64,000 nucleotides of DNA. Source: Crocinitomicaceae bacterium (GTDB lineage Bacteria; Bacteroidota; Bacteroidia; Flavobacteriales_D; Crocinitomicaceae). Position 1 is the stretch's first letter. The number at the start of each line of letters is the position of its first letter. A model generated the notes under the pieces. That model did no database searches, was not told where the DNA came from, and saw only the letters and a list, made by a program, of their open reading frames with translations. The stretch spans positions 1 through 64,000 of the forward strand of contig JAHEIL010000046.1 in assembly GCA_024639405.1 (NCBI GenBank). Direction: 5' to 3'. This document shows positions 28,101 to 33,188 of this stretch, piece after piece. A program made the translations under genes and the position numbers.

Positions 28101-30066
28101 TTACAGAACCAGTAACAGAGCCAGCTAGAACAATTGAAGAGTTTTTACACGTTGCGCCATAGGTTCCTGGTGTTACTATCACAGGTTGTTGCACAGTTAT
28201 ATTTTGAATAGCTGTTGTTGTCCCACATTCATTGGTTGCAGAAAATGAATACGGAAAAGTTCCATAATTTGGGTACAAAACACTTCCAGAAAGTAAACTT
28301 GTAAAACTCGAAGGTGTTGGAATATTTCCTGCAGCTACAGTATTATTTGGATTAAAATTCCAATCATAAGTCAACGCTTGTTCACCATAACAAGCTATTG
28401 CAGTTGATGTTGGAGTAAAGGAAGAACCTAAACATATTGGATTTTTTAATGGTAAAGTAATTGTTGGCTTGTCTTTGATTGTTATGGTTTGAATCATTGA
28501 ATCAGCTGCACATTGTGCGCCATATACTGAAGGACTTAAATTTAATTTTAACTTTACAGCATATACTCCAGGACCATTAAAAGTAAAACTTGGATTTTGC
28601 AATGTACTTGTTGCAGGAGTTGAACTAGGCCCGCCATTGGTAGTACAATTCTGAGGGTTAGTTGCTGTAATTGTCCAAGTATATGCATTTGAAATATTAC
28701 ATGTTGGAGTTGAAGATGCATTAACAGGTGTTAAAGTGTATGGTGCGCAAAACAATGAGGATGGTATTGTAAACGCAGCATCTACAGGTGGAACTACACA
28801 TATTGTCTTCGTAATAGTATCTGGTTCACAAGAATTATTATAAACAACGAGAGAAACAGAATAAGTTCCAGGCTGATTAAAGGCAATTGTTAATGCAGCA
28901 GAACCATCTGTCCCATATGTTCCTAATGTTCCACTTAATGTGTTTGGTGCATTAATTGCTGATGTAAACCAATATCTATTATATGTATTTGTACACGATG
29001 TTGTAGAACTTATATAAATGCCAGGAATTGAATTATCTGTAAATGTCATGGTTGTTCCGACACAAACTGTATTATCAGGAATTGATTGTGTAATTTGAGG
29101 TGTTGGCGCATTGCTAATGTAAATTGGCGCCGGTGAAGATGTCGAAGGTCCACATGCATTCGTTGAAGTAATTTGAATTGGATAGCCTCCTGGAGTGCTT
29201 CCAGTACATGTTGAAGGCAAATAGGTATGGTCAATTGTTAAAGGAGAAATTGGTAAGTTTGGATAAGAATATGTTGTAGTTGTATTATCTCCCCAATCTA
29301 TAGAATAGGTGTTTCCAGGAAATTGAGCATCGAATGAAAGGGGATAAACTCCCGGTGAACAAGCAAAATTGGATGCACTAGTAGATAAATTTATTTGACC
29401 GTTACCTATCTGAACTTGGTAATATCCATAATAAGAACAACCGTTTAAAAAATTAACTCTGAAAGTAATAAAATAATTACCTGGCCCTACATAATTTCTA
29501 CTAACAGAAGTAGGAATAGTTGCACAAGAAAAATTTTGAGGGCTTCCAATTCCCCAATTGATATTGATTGAACTTACATTTGAACAATTCAGCAACTGAT
29601 TTAAATCTAAATTAAGCATGTAATTAATACTGCTGCAATTTTTAAAAACTGTTATACCATTAATAACACTTGTTGTGAAATTTGTTGAAGAAGATGATAA
29701 AGATAATGTAGGAGTAAAGGGCGGAGAAGATACATTCACTGCAACAACCATTGTATCTGCATCTAAACCTTCTGTTAATATTAAAGTTGCTGTTCCATTT
29801 GTGTTGAAAACAACTGGTAAAGGGCCTTGTGAATTGGATGTTGTAATATTAGCACCCGTAAAAGTCCAAGCAATCGTCGTTAAAGAAGTAATATTAGTTT
29901 GAGAAGCAGGACTCATAGTAAACATAACGGTCGAACCCTGACAAACATTTATTTGTCCATTTGAAATATTAGGGTTCGTAAAAAAAGAAGCGTCTAATTG
30001 CCCAAAACCAAAAAAATTGGTCATTAAAAATGCAAAAAGTGCAATACTCTTGAATAGTTTAGTCAT
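16153..30066 (-). CDS. Giant T9SS-secreted adhesin, 4637 residues, PKD/PKD-like repeats, CHU_C C-terminus
   Basis: A single intact reading frame of 13.9 kb. Order: a signal peptide (to about 22, FFGFGQ); an N-terminal head with CQGSTVMF and TVFKNCSS, shared with the smaller adhesin at 36312; several PKD-like domains; two copies of a VGN-type domain (GTWTA ... NYVGN); 31 PKD-like domains of about 94 residues, each with a cysteine near its start (TICSG-like) and one near its end (GCSG-like); one GTWSGSGI domain; nine PKD domains with WNFGDG-like cores; and a gliding-motility-type C-terminal domain (FIPNSFTPDDDGVND ... FNRWGEIVYKT ... WDG). The paired cysteines suggest one disulfide per domain. 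The CHU_C end predicts export by T9SS and surface display. A SprB-like adhesin/motility role is inferred. No partner SprF lies directly beside it. Confidence 0.95.
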   Translation of the reverse strand: MTKLFKSIALFAFLMTNFFGFGQLDASFFTNPNISNGQINVCQGSTVMFTMSPASQTNITSLTTIAWTFTGANITTSNSQGPLPVVFNTNGTATLILTEGLDADTMVVAVNVSSPPFTPTLSLSSSSTNFTTSVINGITVFKNCSSINYMLNLDLNQLLNCSNVSSININWGIGSPQNFSCATIPTSVSRNYVGPGNYFITFRVNFLNGCSYYGYYQVQIGNGQINLSTSASNFACSPGVYPLSFDAQFPGNTYSIDWGDNTTTTYSYPNLPISPLTIDHTYLPSTCTGSTPGGYPIQITSTNACGPSTSSPAPIYISNAPTPQITQSIPDNTVCVGTTMTFTDNSIPGIYISSTTSCTNTYNRYWFTSAINAPNTLSGTLGTYGTDGSAALTIAFNQPGTYSVSLVVYNNSCEPDTITKTICVVPPVDAAFTIPSSLFCAPYTLTPVNASSTPTCNISNAYTWTITATNPQNCTTNGGPSSTPATSTLQNPSFTFNGPGVYAVKLKLNLSPSVYGAQCAADSMIQTITIKDKPTITLPLKNPICLGSSFTPTSTAIACYGEQALTYDWNFNPNNTVAAGNIPTPSSFTSLLSGSVLYPNYGTFPYSFSATNECGTTTAIQNITVQQPVIVTPGTYGATCKNSSIVLAGSVTGSVTTGTWTALPTGGSFSPNATTLTATYTPPPNYVGNVTLTLTSGTPPTPCPVVQSTTTLTFENDAISTPGSYPNGICMNGSIQLNGSVGGAASSGTWTANVAGGSFTPNATTLNATYAPPANYVGNIILTLTTNDPAGPCLPATNSVTVVVKPLPTASITPDLATICSGGSKTFNLTSTLSPTNYAWSIIPPLPSGITATSTGNVASPSTSFNVTVSNSSNATQTIYYVVTPTSNGCAGIKDTASLTIQPVVTVQGLSPITVCPGELIAPAVFTSNPSGATFVWANSNSSIGIGVSGVGNMASWNAPTNTTNNAISGTIQVTPTYNSCPGTPASFLVTINPTPSVTNTVLSQTKCSGVATTLVSWTSGVNSPQYSWNGVSSSSNLSGFTVSGSGNLPIMTIVNTGSTPETVTYTVFASKNGCNGPSIQYVITINPTPQLTLSANQTKCGGVSTDVTTFVNSVAGGSFTWTLLNPGSVPSTITGHPTTGTGQIPATIINNSGTAPYTLTYQVTPTANSCPGTALNYTITINPAPVTQFSIPTQTICQGTNSQAINLTSTTSNVTFEWSTTVPAGIGNITPINGTSNIPVFTNITNSTNANITVTFTAFATTSSGASCAGSPASATIIVKPTPVGSFAYVSNDTICSNTQASINLGSTVTGTTFAWIASNGAGITGATNSNGSAIQQTLQNTSALVGSATYTVAPTAAGCSGATYPVQVFVNPVALVTGLTPITVCPGELITPTAFTSNPTGATFAWTNSNPAIGLGANGTGNIPSWNAPINTTNSPITSTIQVTPTYNSCPGTPSTFNVSINPTPSITNTTVSQTICSGSSTVAVNWTSGVAGSSYTWTAMTNSLYLTGFNASGTGNLPVISTIINSSNTIDTIVYTVIPSKNGCNGPAFTYKIIVKPTPVLTRLSDQIICGGTATIATNFLNSVANGSFSWNLTNTLVPASITGQPNSGTGQFPAIVINNSGISPYDLIYQVTPTANGCSGTALNMTITVNPAPSVQFSIPNQAVCTGTNSTQLVNLTSTTSNVTFAWSAVAQAGIGNFSGSTGTNTIPVYSNLTNSGISPLTITFTAIATTSGAQTCQGTPSSYIITVNPSPNAIATFVSNDTICSNTNINISLTSTSPNTNFSWVATNGAGITGGANSTSSGLSIQQQLVNSLLTIGQVTYDVTPSASQCPGTPITVIAYVNPKAVMTGLTPIAVCPTGNIAPANFTSNPVAQAYTWTNSNPAIGLGANGTGNIPNWNAPLNNSSTNITGSILITPIFNGCNGVTGTLPITIYPTPVVSNSSLAQTVCGGNPSVSVPLTSNLVGSTINWNFVNAGSNLSNYNTSIGTVTLPVMTTDNSGTTQQAVVYSLQAISTNNCPSALVNYTINVNPIPVVTLSADQLKCSGIPTTLTTFTNSVIGGSYSWVLLNQGSIPATITNYTVSGTGQISPMTLINSGANPYTLSYQVTPTANGCSGVPDTITFTINPAPVVTFSPATQSICSGETTAPITISTVTPNVTYSWNISNANGLNGATPLSGTSSTIPSFTLSHNGTTTVNLIVSASASTQVGGCPGSIGTYTIAVKPIPVATATITSTNPQCSGETTLINLTSSVTGSTFAWSSVASAGVSGNSNSSGNTISNPLSNSTTADGTVTYTIIPTANSCEGLPINTTITIRPIPDLAPINSIAVCPTNAITPAIFSTIPSGCTYTWTNTNPSIGINASGNGQITSWNAPANNSLVNMTSLVSVKPYYFGCPGDTSNFNITIYPTPIINSTPLVQTVCENDATSAVTFTNTLGNSSSIAWTHLSAGSNITGFMTGNGLNPLNSMTLVNNGSTQQAVVYSIQATSVNGCLSPAVNYSIQVNPRPIITIPTDQTVCSGVASSLVSFTSDVAATTYAWQVISNPPVSAALSGYPLTGNGTINPLTLTNSSNSSQTVSYQVTPTAASCSGSSGVYTFTVNPSPSVIFSIPNQDICSGTTTSVVDLTTPTPNASITWTAVVPSGLNGFTSTSGTNQIPALTLTNTTSGILTATITATASTSGNSICPGGPVTYTIAVSPKPALSVIVLDSTLCSGQAFTASISSPVTGTTFTWTATPTAGITGSSNGTGTGINQTLTNSQTTQGSVMYTITTVNPTNNVCPIETKVRTITIEPIPNITFSGQNQSLCSNLLSSPINLTSDVIGSSIAWTVSNPSNLTGVSLSGSTSIPAQTIVNNGLTSGTVTYTATATINSCTGPSSMYTIEVYPLPVLSINLTEDTICSNTAVNAQLTSNILNTSFTWSVSPNVSVSGMSNGSGSTINQVLTNSSPQLQSLVYTIIPTSVGPTAAGCSSNPSNFTVNVNPVPGVSFSVPNQTICSGTSTSAVLISSLTSTAQIGWTAVIPAGISGAQASGTTTIPVQTLVNTTNSPINIVYTVNVATTTGACSGTGSTYTITVNPIPVLTFSAANQTICSGTTTNLINLVSSIAPGFASGNSFSWNATQPTGITGIATNGTSIIPVQTLTNSTLSTLPVDYISSLSFTYNNITCSAPPVVYSINVKPLPNSIATPVSALLCSGETTSIALTSSIANPTFTFTVLNSGSITGASNGSGSSINQTLVNNTLVVDSVIYQIVATADGCTGLPATLTIKVKPNPIATQVQNVAVCPTNTIGGFNFTSTPVGATYTWTNTSNTIGLGLSGTGNIPIWNAPANISGGTTSGIISVTPTLDGCIGLPMNFTVSINPTPTLTVVTLDDTICSGTAVSIALSSNVSGATFNWTVSQNNATGATNGSGSTIVQNLTNNSTIPGLVTYTITVSTGSCIGDTSIATVVVHPIPSVTLSPISQEICSNTLANILVTSSINNANLAWTVSSNSSITGASNGTGSTISQTLINTSTSAQSITYSVTPSLNGCTGTPISATVQVNPIPVLSISPTSDTICSGETTAIALTSTVLNTTFNFIPTITLPIIGEQAGSGSSISQQLSNSTAQLQNVIYTVTPSAAACSGSSSTVTIYVNPVATVTASLVSNDTICSGEHAIINLSSSTNGALFNWTASVNNQITGESNGQGNQIDQILNNTSFALQIVNYTITPKSGTCDGTPTIVPIYINPLPQITPGADLNTCLSSPVFNLTGFTPVGGTWSGSGITSGSNGTFNPLLAGVGPHTLTYTYTDPITGCTNSANRVVTVRPLPVPLFNADTLTCIGTTVNFTNTSTGASTYAWNFGDGGSSTLQNPSHSYASIGNYSIVLTATSIYGCVDSIAHNIHVITTPTASFTPSTHEDCGPLTVSFTNNSSGENITSYNWNFSYPNLNQVSTVKNPTSITYPSPILGDTLYQLTLTVTNICGSSTFLDSIKVKAQPIADFVTTSNTGCSPVNVGFMNTSFGSPTSYSWNFGDGSPNTTLTNPTHPFITGTSDTTFIVTLIAYNTCGSDTLMDTITVFPNTVTSFFNTTPVIGCSPLPVQFTNYSVGATNYSWLFGDGQVSSSFSPNYTYNQAGTYVAKLIADNGCSIDTSEISIIVHDKPMVDFTILEDTLCMNEVFTFTNTSDPLSNTFWQFGDGTTSNVYSPSHVFVQSGTLQVTLLGTSLTYGCTNSATHTVVVRPTPNLIYDDYEFVGCVPLTVQFNETSNTSNYATWDFQDGTIGIGVSTTHVYSTAGTYYPIVITQNNFGCSDTTTFNVFAHPNPVSDFILSATESCDYPFTISTNNLSLGANAYFWDFDNTTTSNWNAPTVTYLAAGDYDLSLITYNQFGCSDTSTQVVQIHEKPQLSFNAIDPDGCEDFEAEFVNNSLFADTYSWSFGDGGSSSLTNPSHLYTDPNVYSVTLFASNADGCTNSLTSTNYITVYETPVAGFNVTPTVITTDHPMVYLENTASAYTNGFYDFGNGDFGGVEDLSFNYSISDSGYYLITQIVNTQFGCADTAYQTIRINLSPTQFIPNSFTPDDDGVNDTWKPVFVFVKKLEVLIFNRWGEIVYKTNDIAPSWDGKSLLGIPVQDGTYSYRIIGRNGNNEVIDLKGHINLIR
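16156..16432 (-). other. CHU_C / gliding-motility C-terminal domain of the giant adhesin
   Basis: This segment encodes the last ~92 residues: PTQFIPNSFTPDDDGVND, then FNRWGEIVYKT and WDG, then GTYSYRIIGRNG. These are the signature blocks of the type B T9SS sorting domain (TIGR04131 family), which usually needs a PorP/SprF partner for secretion. Confidence 0.9.
16433..18652 (-). repeat. Nine tandem PKD domains
   Basis: Nine units of about 80 residues carry the PKD pattern: a CxxxxVxFxNxS strand, a YxWxFGDG core and a GxYxVxLxxxxxxGCxDS end. The seventh has a degenerate core (FWDFDN) and the ninth a DFGNGDFGG variant. They form the membrane-distal-to-sorting-domain stalk. Confidence 0.85.
18889..27651 (-). 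repeat. 31 tandem PKD-like domains
   Basis: Thirty-one units, mean about 283 bases (94 residues), each ending in a VNP/VKP-like boundary followed by a new strand and a cysteine within the first 15 residues. I counted them by the recurring end motif. Units 2-21 are ordered as a five-type cycle (see the super-repeat entry); units 22-31 follow no complete cycle. Confidence 0.85.
21681..27358 (-). repeat. Four copies of a five-domain super-repeat
   Basis: Copies at about 25949-27358, 24524-25948, 23108-24523 and 21681-23107 each hold five PKD-like domain types in the same order: type A (VCP start, WTNSNPAIG, WNAP), B (SQT-C), C (DQ-C, GG), D (FSIPNQ-IC) and E (SNDTICS). Copy lengths read from the start of each type A unit are about 1410, 1425, 1416 and 1427 bases. 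Within a copy the five types differ; between copies the same type is clearly more alike. Confidence 0.8.
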
Positions 30067-30085
30067 ATTGTAATAAAAAGGTAAG

Positions 30086-30093
30086 CAAATTTA
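30086..30093 (-). promoter_or_regulatory. -7 box of the giant adhesin gene
   Basis: The minus strand reads TAAATTTG (TAnnTTTG) 19 bases before the ATG at 30066. No good -33 element is visible, so a weak or regulated promoter is possible. The 141-base gap upstream (30067-30207) otherwise holds only a 6-pair AT hairpin at 30128-30143. Confidence 0.45.
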
Positions 30094-30207
30094 CAACCAA
30101 TTTTAGTTATAAATGTTATAAAACCATTAATAGTTTACTATTATACGTGTTTTTAGGTAGAAGGTTGCTTTATTCTTTATTTCAACGGATTTACAGCTAA
30201 AAAATCT

Positions 30208-31626
30208 TTATTCTAGAAGTTTAAATACATAACAATTTGAACCAAAATAATTCCTTTTTTTAAGTGTTATAGTTTTAGTGTTTTTTGCAATTTTTTGAAT
30301 TGCTTTTTTATCTGAAAGTGAAACAAGTTGATGAAATTGCTTTTTAAACATAGAAAGATCTAATGTTATCGAAGTATTGCAATTTTTTTCACAAATAAGA
30401 ATCGCATAAACCGCTCCATTTTTTGCCTCGGTGAAAACAAAACGATTCGTTTCATCAACTTTAAATTCATAGGGAAAAATTGGCTTTGTCCCATAAATTG
30501 CGTCTTGATTAATTTGCATCCAATCCCCTATTTCTTTTAAGCGAAGATAGGCTGTTGAGTCCCATTCACCAGTTTCATCAGGGCCAATATTCAATAATAA
30601 ATTACCGCCACGTGACACAATTAAACACAAAGTTTTTATCAAATCAAACGAACTTTTGTAGGTTTCATTCTTTACATGGCTCCAACTTGTTCCCATTGTC
30701 ATGCACGATTCCCAAGGATATGGCAACGGAGAATCAGGTATTTTTTGTTCGGGTGTTAAATAATTTTGATTTGATCCTTCAACTGCTCGATCTACTACAA
30801 TTAATCCTGGTTGTGTTTTGCGCGCATTGGTTGCAATTAAATCCATTTCAATATCTTGATGAACAGGCTTGTAGCCCCAACGTGGAGATGTAGCAGTAAT
30901 TGGCTGCACCCACCCACCATCTAACCACAATATATCAACCTTACCATAATTTGTCATTAATTCATTGAGTTGATTGTGGGTGAATGTTTTATAGGAATTC
31001 CATTTTTCTGGATAACGGTTCAAATCATAGTTTGGATTTCTGTCATAGGTAGGAAATTTAGGCCACCAATAATCCTTGCAATGCCAATCTGGTTTACTAA
31101 AATATGCCCCTACCCACATGCCTTCATTGCGAAAAGCAGTGAAAATTTCTTTTGTAATATCTGCTTTTGGATGTTTCGAAAAAGGTGTTTTTGAATCGGT
31201 TACCTTGTAATCTGTAAATTGACTGTCAAACATCGAAAAACCATCGTGGTGTTTTGTTGTGAAAACAAGGTATTTCATACCAGCATATTTAGCCGCCTTC
31301 GCCCATTTTTCAGGATTAAATTTGATCGGATTAAATGTTGTTTGCAAATTTTCATATGCTTTTACATAGGCTGAGTAATCGTTTGAGAATGGGCCTCTGC
31401 GGGTACACCAATCTTCATCTTCAGGACATATGCTCCAGCTTTCAACAACTCCCCACTGGGCTGAAGGCGCCCAATGCATCAATAATCCAAATTTATAATC
31501 TTGCCATTGTTTTAACTTTTGTATAACAAGAGAATCTGTTGGTTGAAAATACGTTTGTTTATCGTGTTCTTGGCTAAAACCAATAAACTGAACAATTAAA
31601 AAACAACAAGTAATAATTTTATACAT
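30208..31626 (-). CDS. Secreted alpha-L-fucosidase, GH29
   Basis: A 472-residue glycoside hydrolase that removes alpha-linked L-fucose. A signal peptide (1-18, QFIGFSQ) sends it out of the cytoplasm. The catalytic barrel shows FGLLMHWAPSAQWGVVESWS, TTKHHDGFSMFDS, and the nucleophile aspartate in DILWLDGGW (D236). NLLLNIGPDETGEWD is the usual closing block of the barrel, and a short beta-domain ends the protein. The inserted loop with ICPEDEDWCTRRG after the HW motif is distinctive. Start ATG 31626 is six bases after the upstream fucosidase gene, so the two are co-transcribed. No acid/base residue can be assigned by eye. Confidence 0.9.
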   Translation of the reverse strand: MYKIITCCFLIVQFIGFSQEHDKQTYFQPTDSLVIQKLKQWQDYKFGLLMHWAPSAQWGVVESWSICPEDEDWCTRRGPFSNDYSAYVKAYENLQTTFNPIKFNPEKWAKAAKYAGMKYLVFTTKHHDGFSMFDSQFTDYKVTDSKTPFSKHPKADITKEIFTAFRNEGMWVGAYFSKPDWHCKDYWWPKFPTYDRNPNYDLNRYPEKWNSYKTFTHNQLNELMTNYGKVDILWLDGGWVQPITATSPRWGYKPVHQDIEMDLIATNARKTQPGLIVVDRAVEGSNQNYLTPEQKIPDSPLPYPWESCMTMGTSWSHVKNETYKSSFDLIKTLCLIVSRGGNLLLNIGPDETGEWDSTAYLRLKEIGDWMQINQDAIYGTKPIFPYEFKVDETNRFVFTEAKNGAVYAILICEKNCNTSITLDLSMFKKQFHQLVSLSDKKAIQKIAKNTKTITLKKRNYFGSNCYVFKLLE

Positions 31627-31632
31627 ACTAAT

Positions 31633-33114
31633 TTAATGAAATCCACCAACGCCTCTATACAATTTCAACGGTGATTTTAATTTTATTTTTACAACACTAA
31701 TTTCAGGGTCTAAATGATCGTAAGGCACATCCATGTATACAGTTCCAGGAACGTAACTCCAATCTATTTTCCCTACAATTTTGTATGGGATTTTTTCAGA
31801 GGAACCTATGATTTCTATAGATTCAATTTCACTCATTAAACCTTTTAATTGCAATCTGATTTTAGGTGTTTGAGTTAAAATAATGGCTCCCTTTTTTAAC
31901 TCATTCAATTCACCTTCTGTAATATATTTATCAGTCGTATCTAATTCTTTTGAAATTGAAGTCAAGAATAAATATACGCTAGTTGAATCTTTGGAAAGGG
32001 TACTTGGGCCATGAAAATGACCATACGGTAAACCTGCTCTTGTTTCAAAAATTGCCTCTTTATGTTTATTTGTCCAACGACCGATTTCCTTCAATAAATT
32101 TACTTGCTCTTCTGGAATTGTTCCGTCTTCTTTAGGACCAATATCCAACAATAAATTTCCACCACTACCTATGCATTCAGTGAAAATTTGTAGTACTTCA
32201 TTACACGTTTTCAGGTTTTTATCTAAAGGCCGATACCCCCAATTATCATTACTAGTTAAACACAATTCCCATACTTTAGATTTGGGTCTTACTACTGGCA
32301 TGTTTTGTTCAGGCGTATCGTAATCTCCAAACGATTTTAATCGTCCGTTAATAATTGCATTTGGGTTAGTAGTCGTAATCAATTGTTGAATTTTAGGTGC
32401 TTTCCATTCTGCTTCTGTATGCTCCCAATCGCCATCAAACCAGTATAAATCAGGTTTAAATGTAGTATTAATTTCAGTTATTTGATTATGCATAAATGTT
32501 AAAAAACGATTCCACCGAATGGAGTCATCCGCAATTTTATAACGACTTTGATCTTTGAAAAAACCATTGTAATCATTGTGTGACCAATCCAATAATGAAT
32601 AATAAGCACCAAATTTAATGTTCTCCGTTCTTAATGCTTCAACAAATGGAGAAATCAAATCTCTATTTGCTGGTGTTTGATATATGGTACTTAACGGTTT
32701 TTTTACATTCCAGAGTGGTTTTTGATTCTTTAAGACCTCATCTTTAGATAAAGAATAGGGTGTGTTGGGTGTTACTTGTTTTGTGTCCCAAAGTGCAACA
32801 CCGTCGTGATGTTGGGTCGTTATTACACAATATTTCGCCCCCGATTCTTTAATAATTTGCGCCCATTTAGATGGCTGGTAATTTTTTGCAGTAAATCCTT
32901 TTAATTGAGACATGTAAAAAGGATAAGTTGTTGTTCGATTGTGAAAACTCCAACTCTCTGAAGTACCTTCAACCGCGTAAATTCCCCAATGAATAAAAAT
33001 TCCCAGCTTAGCATCAGCAAACCAAGTAAGTTTTTCTGGTATGGAATCTTTTTGAGCGTTTACACCAACCAATGTATTTAACACAACAAGTAGGAAAACA
33101 AATCTTTTTATCAT
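31633..33114 (-). CDS. Secreted alpha-L-fucosidase, GH29
   Basis: A second GH29 enzyme, 493 residues from ATG 33114; an ATG at 33129 is also in frame, but the shorter form gives the cleaner signal peptide MIKRFVFLLVVLNTLVGVNA. Motifs: LGIFIHWGIYAVEGTSESWS, TTQHHDGVALWD, and the nucleophile aspartate in PDLYWFDGDW (about D227). NLLLDIGPKEDGTIP closes the barrel. It is clearly diverged from its neighbour (WFDGDW against WLDGGW), so the pair probably differs in linkage or substrate rather than being a recent duplicate. No SusC/SusD pair or sulfatase lies nearby, so this is not a typical polysaccharide-utilisation locus. Confidence 0.9.
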   Translation of the reverse strand: MIKRFVFLLVVLNTLVGVNAQKDSIPEKLTWFADAKLGIFIHWGIYAVEGTSESWSFHNRTTTYPFYMSQLKGFTAKNYQPSKWAQIIKESGAKYCVITTQHHDGVALWDTKQVTPNTPYSLSKDEVLKNQKPLWNVKKPLSTIYQTPANRDLISPFVEALRTENIKFGAYYSLLDWSHNDYNGFFKDQSRYKIADDSIRWNRFLTFMHNQITEINTTFKPDLYWFDGDWEHTEAEWKAPKIQQLITTTNPNAIINGRLKSFGDYDTPEQNMPVVRPKSKVWELCLTSNDNWGYRPLDKNLKTCNEVLQIFTECIGSGGNLLLDIGPKEDGTIPEEQVNLLKEIGRWTNKHKEAIFETRAGLPYGHFHGPSTLSKDSTSVYLFLTSISKELDTTDKYITEGELNELKKGAIILTQTPKIRLQLKGLMSEIESIEIIGSSEKIPYKIVGKIDWSYVPGTVYMDVPYDHLDPEISVVKIKLKSPLKLYRGVGGFH

Positions 33115-33141
33115 TTTTCGAAAATACATATTTTTTAAAAC

Positions 33142-33171
33142 AAAAAAGGTGATTTTTCAATCACCTTTTTT
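33142..33171 (-). terminator. Terminator after the adhesin-SprF-OmpA operon
   Basis: A perfect 13-pair hairpin: arms 33142-33154 and 33159-33171 with a TTTC loop, flanked by A and T tracts. On the minus strand it follows the OmpA-family gene and separates that operon from the fucosidases. Confidence 0.9.
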
Positions 33172-33188
33172 ATAAATTTTATGTTTAA

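Noticed and set aside
19322-29902. Many open frames of 60-95 codons antisense to the giant adhesin, some with repeated sequences
   Set aside because: They are shadows of the repeats on the other strand. The similar peptides near 24296 and 25766 simply reflect the near-identical DNA of two super-repeat copies. None has a promoter or a plausible start context.
30128-30143. Hairpin after the fucosidase genes as a terminator
   Set aside because: The stem is six A/T pairs only and lacks a good T-run, so it is too weak to call; transcription may continue into the giant gene.
30208-33114. A single fucosidase gene split by a frameshift
   Set aside because: Each of the two genes has its own signal peptide, complete barrel and catalytic aspartate, and their sequences differ throughout.
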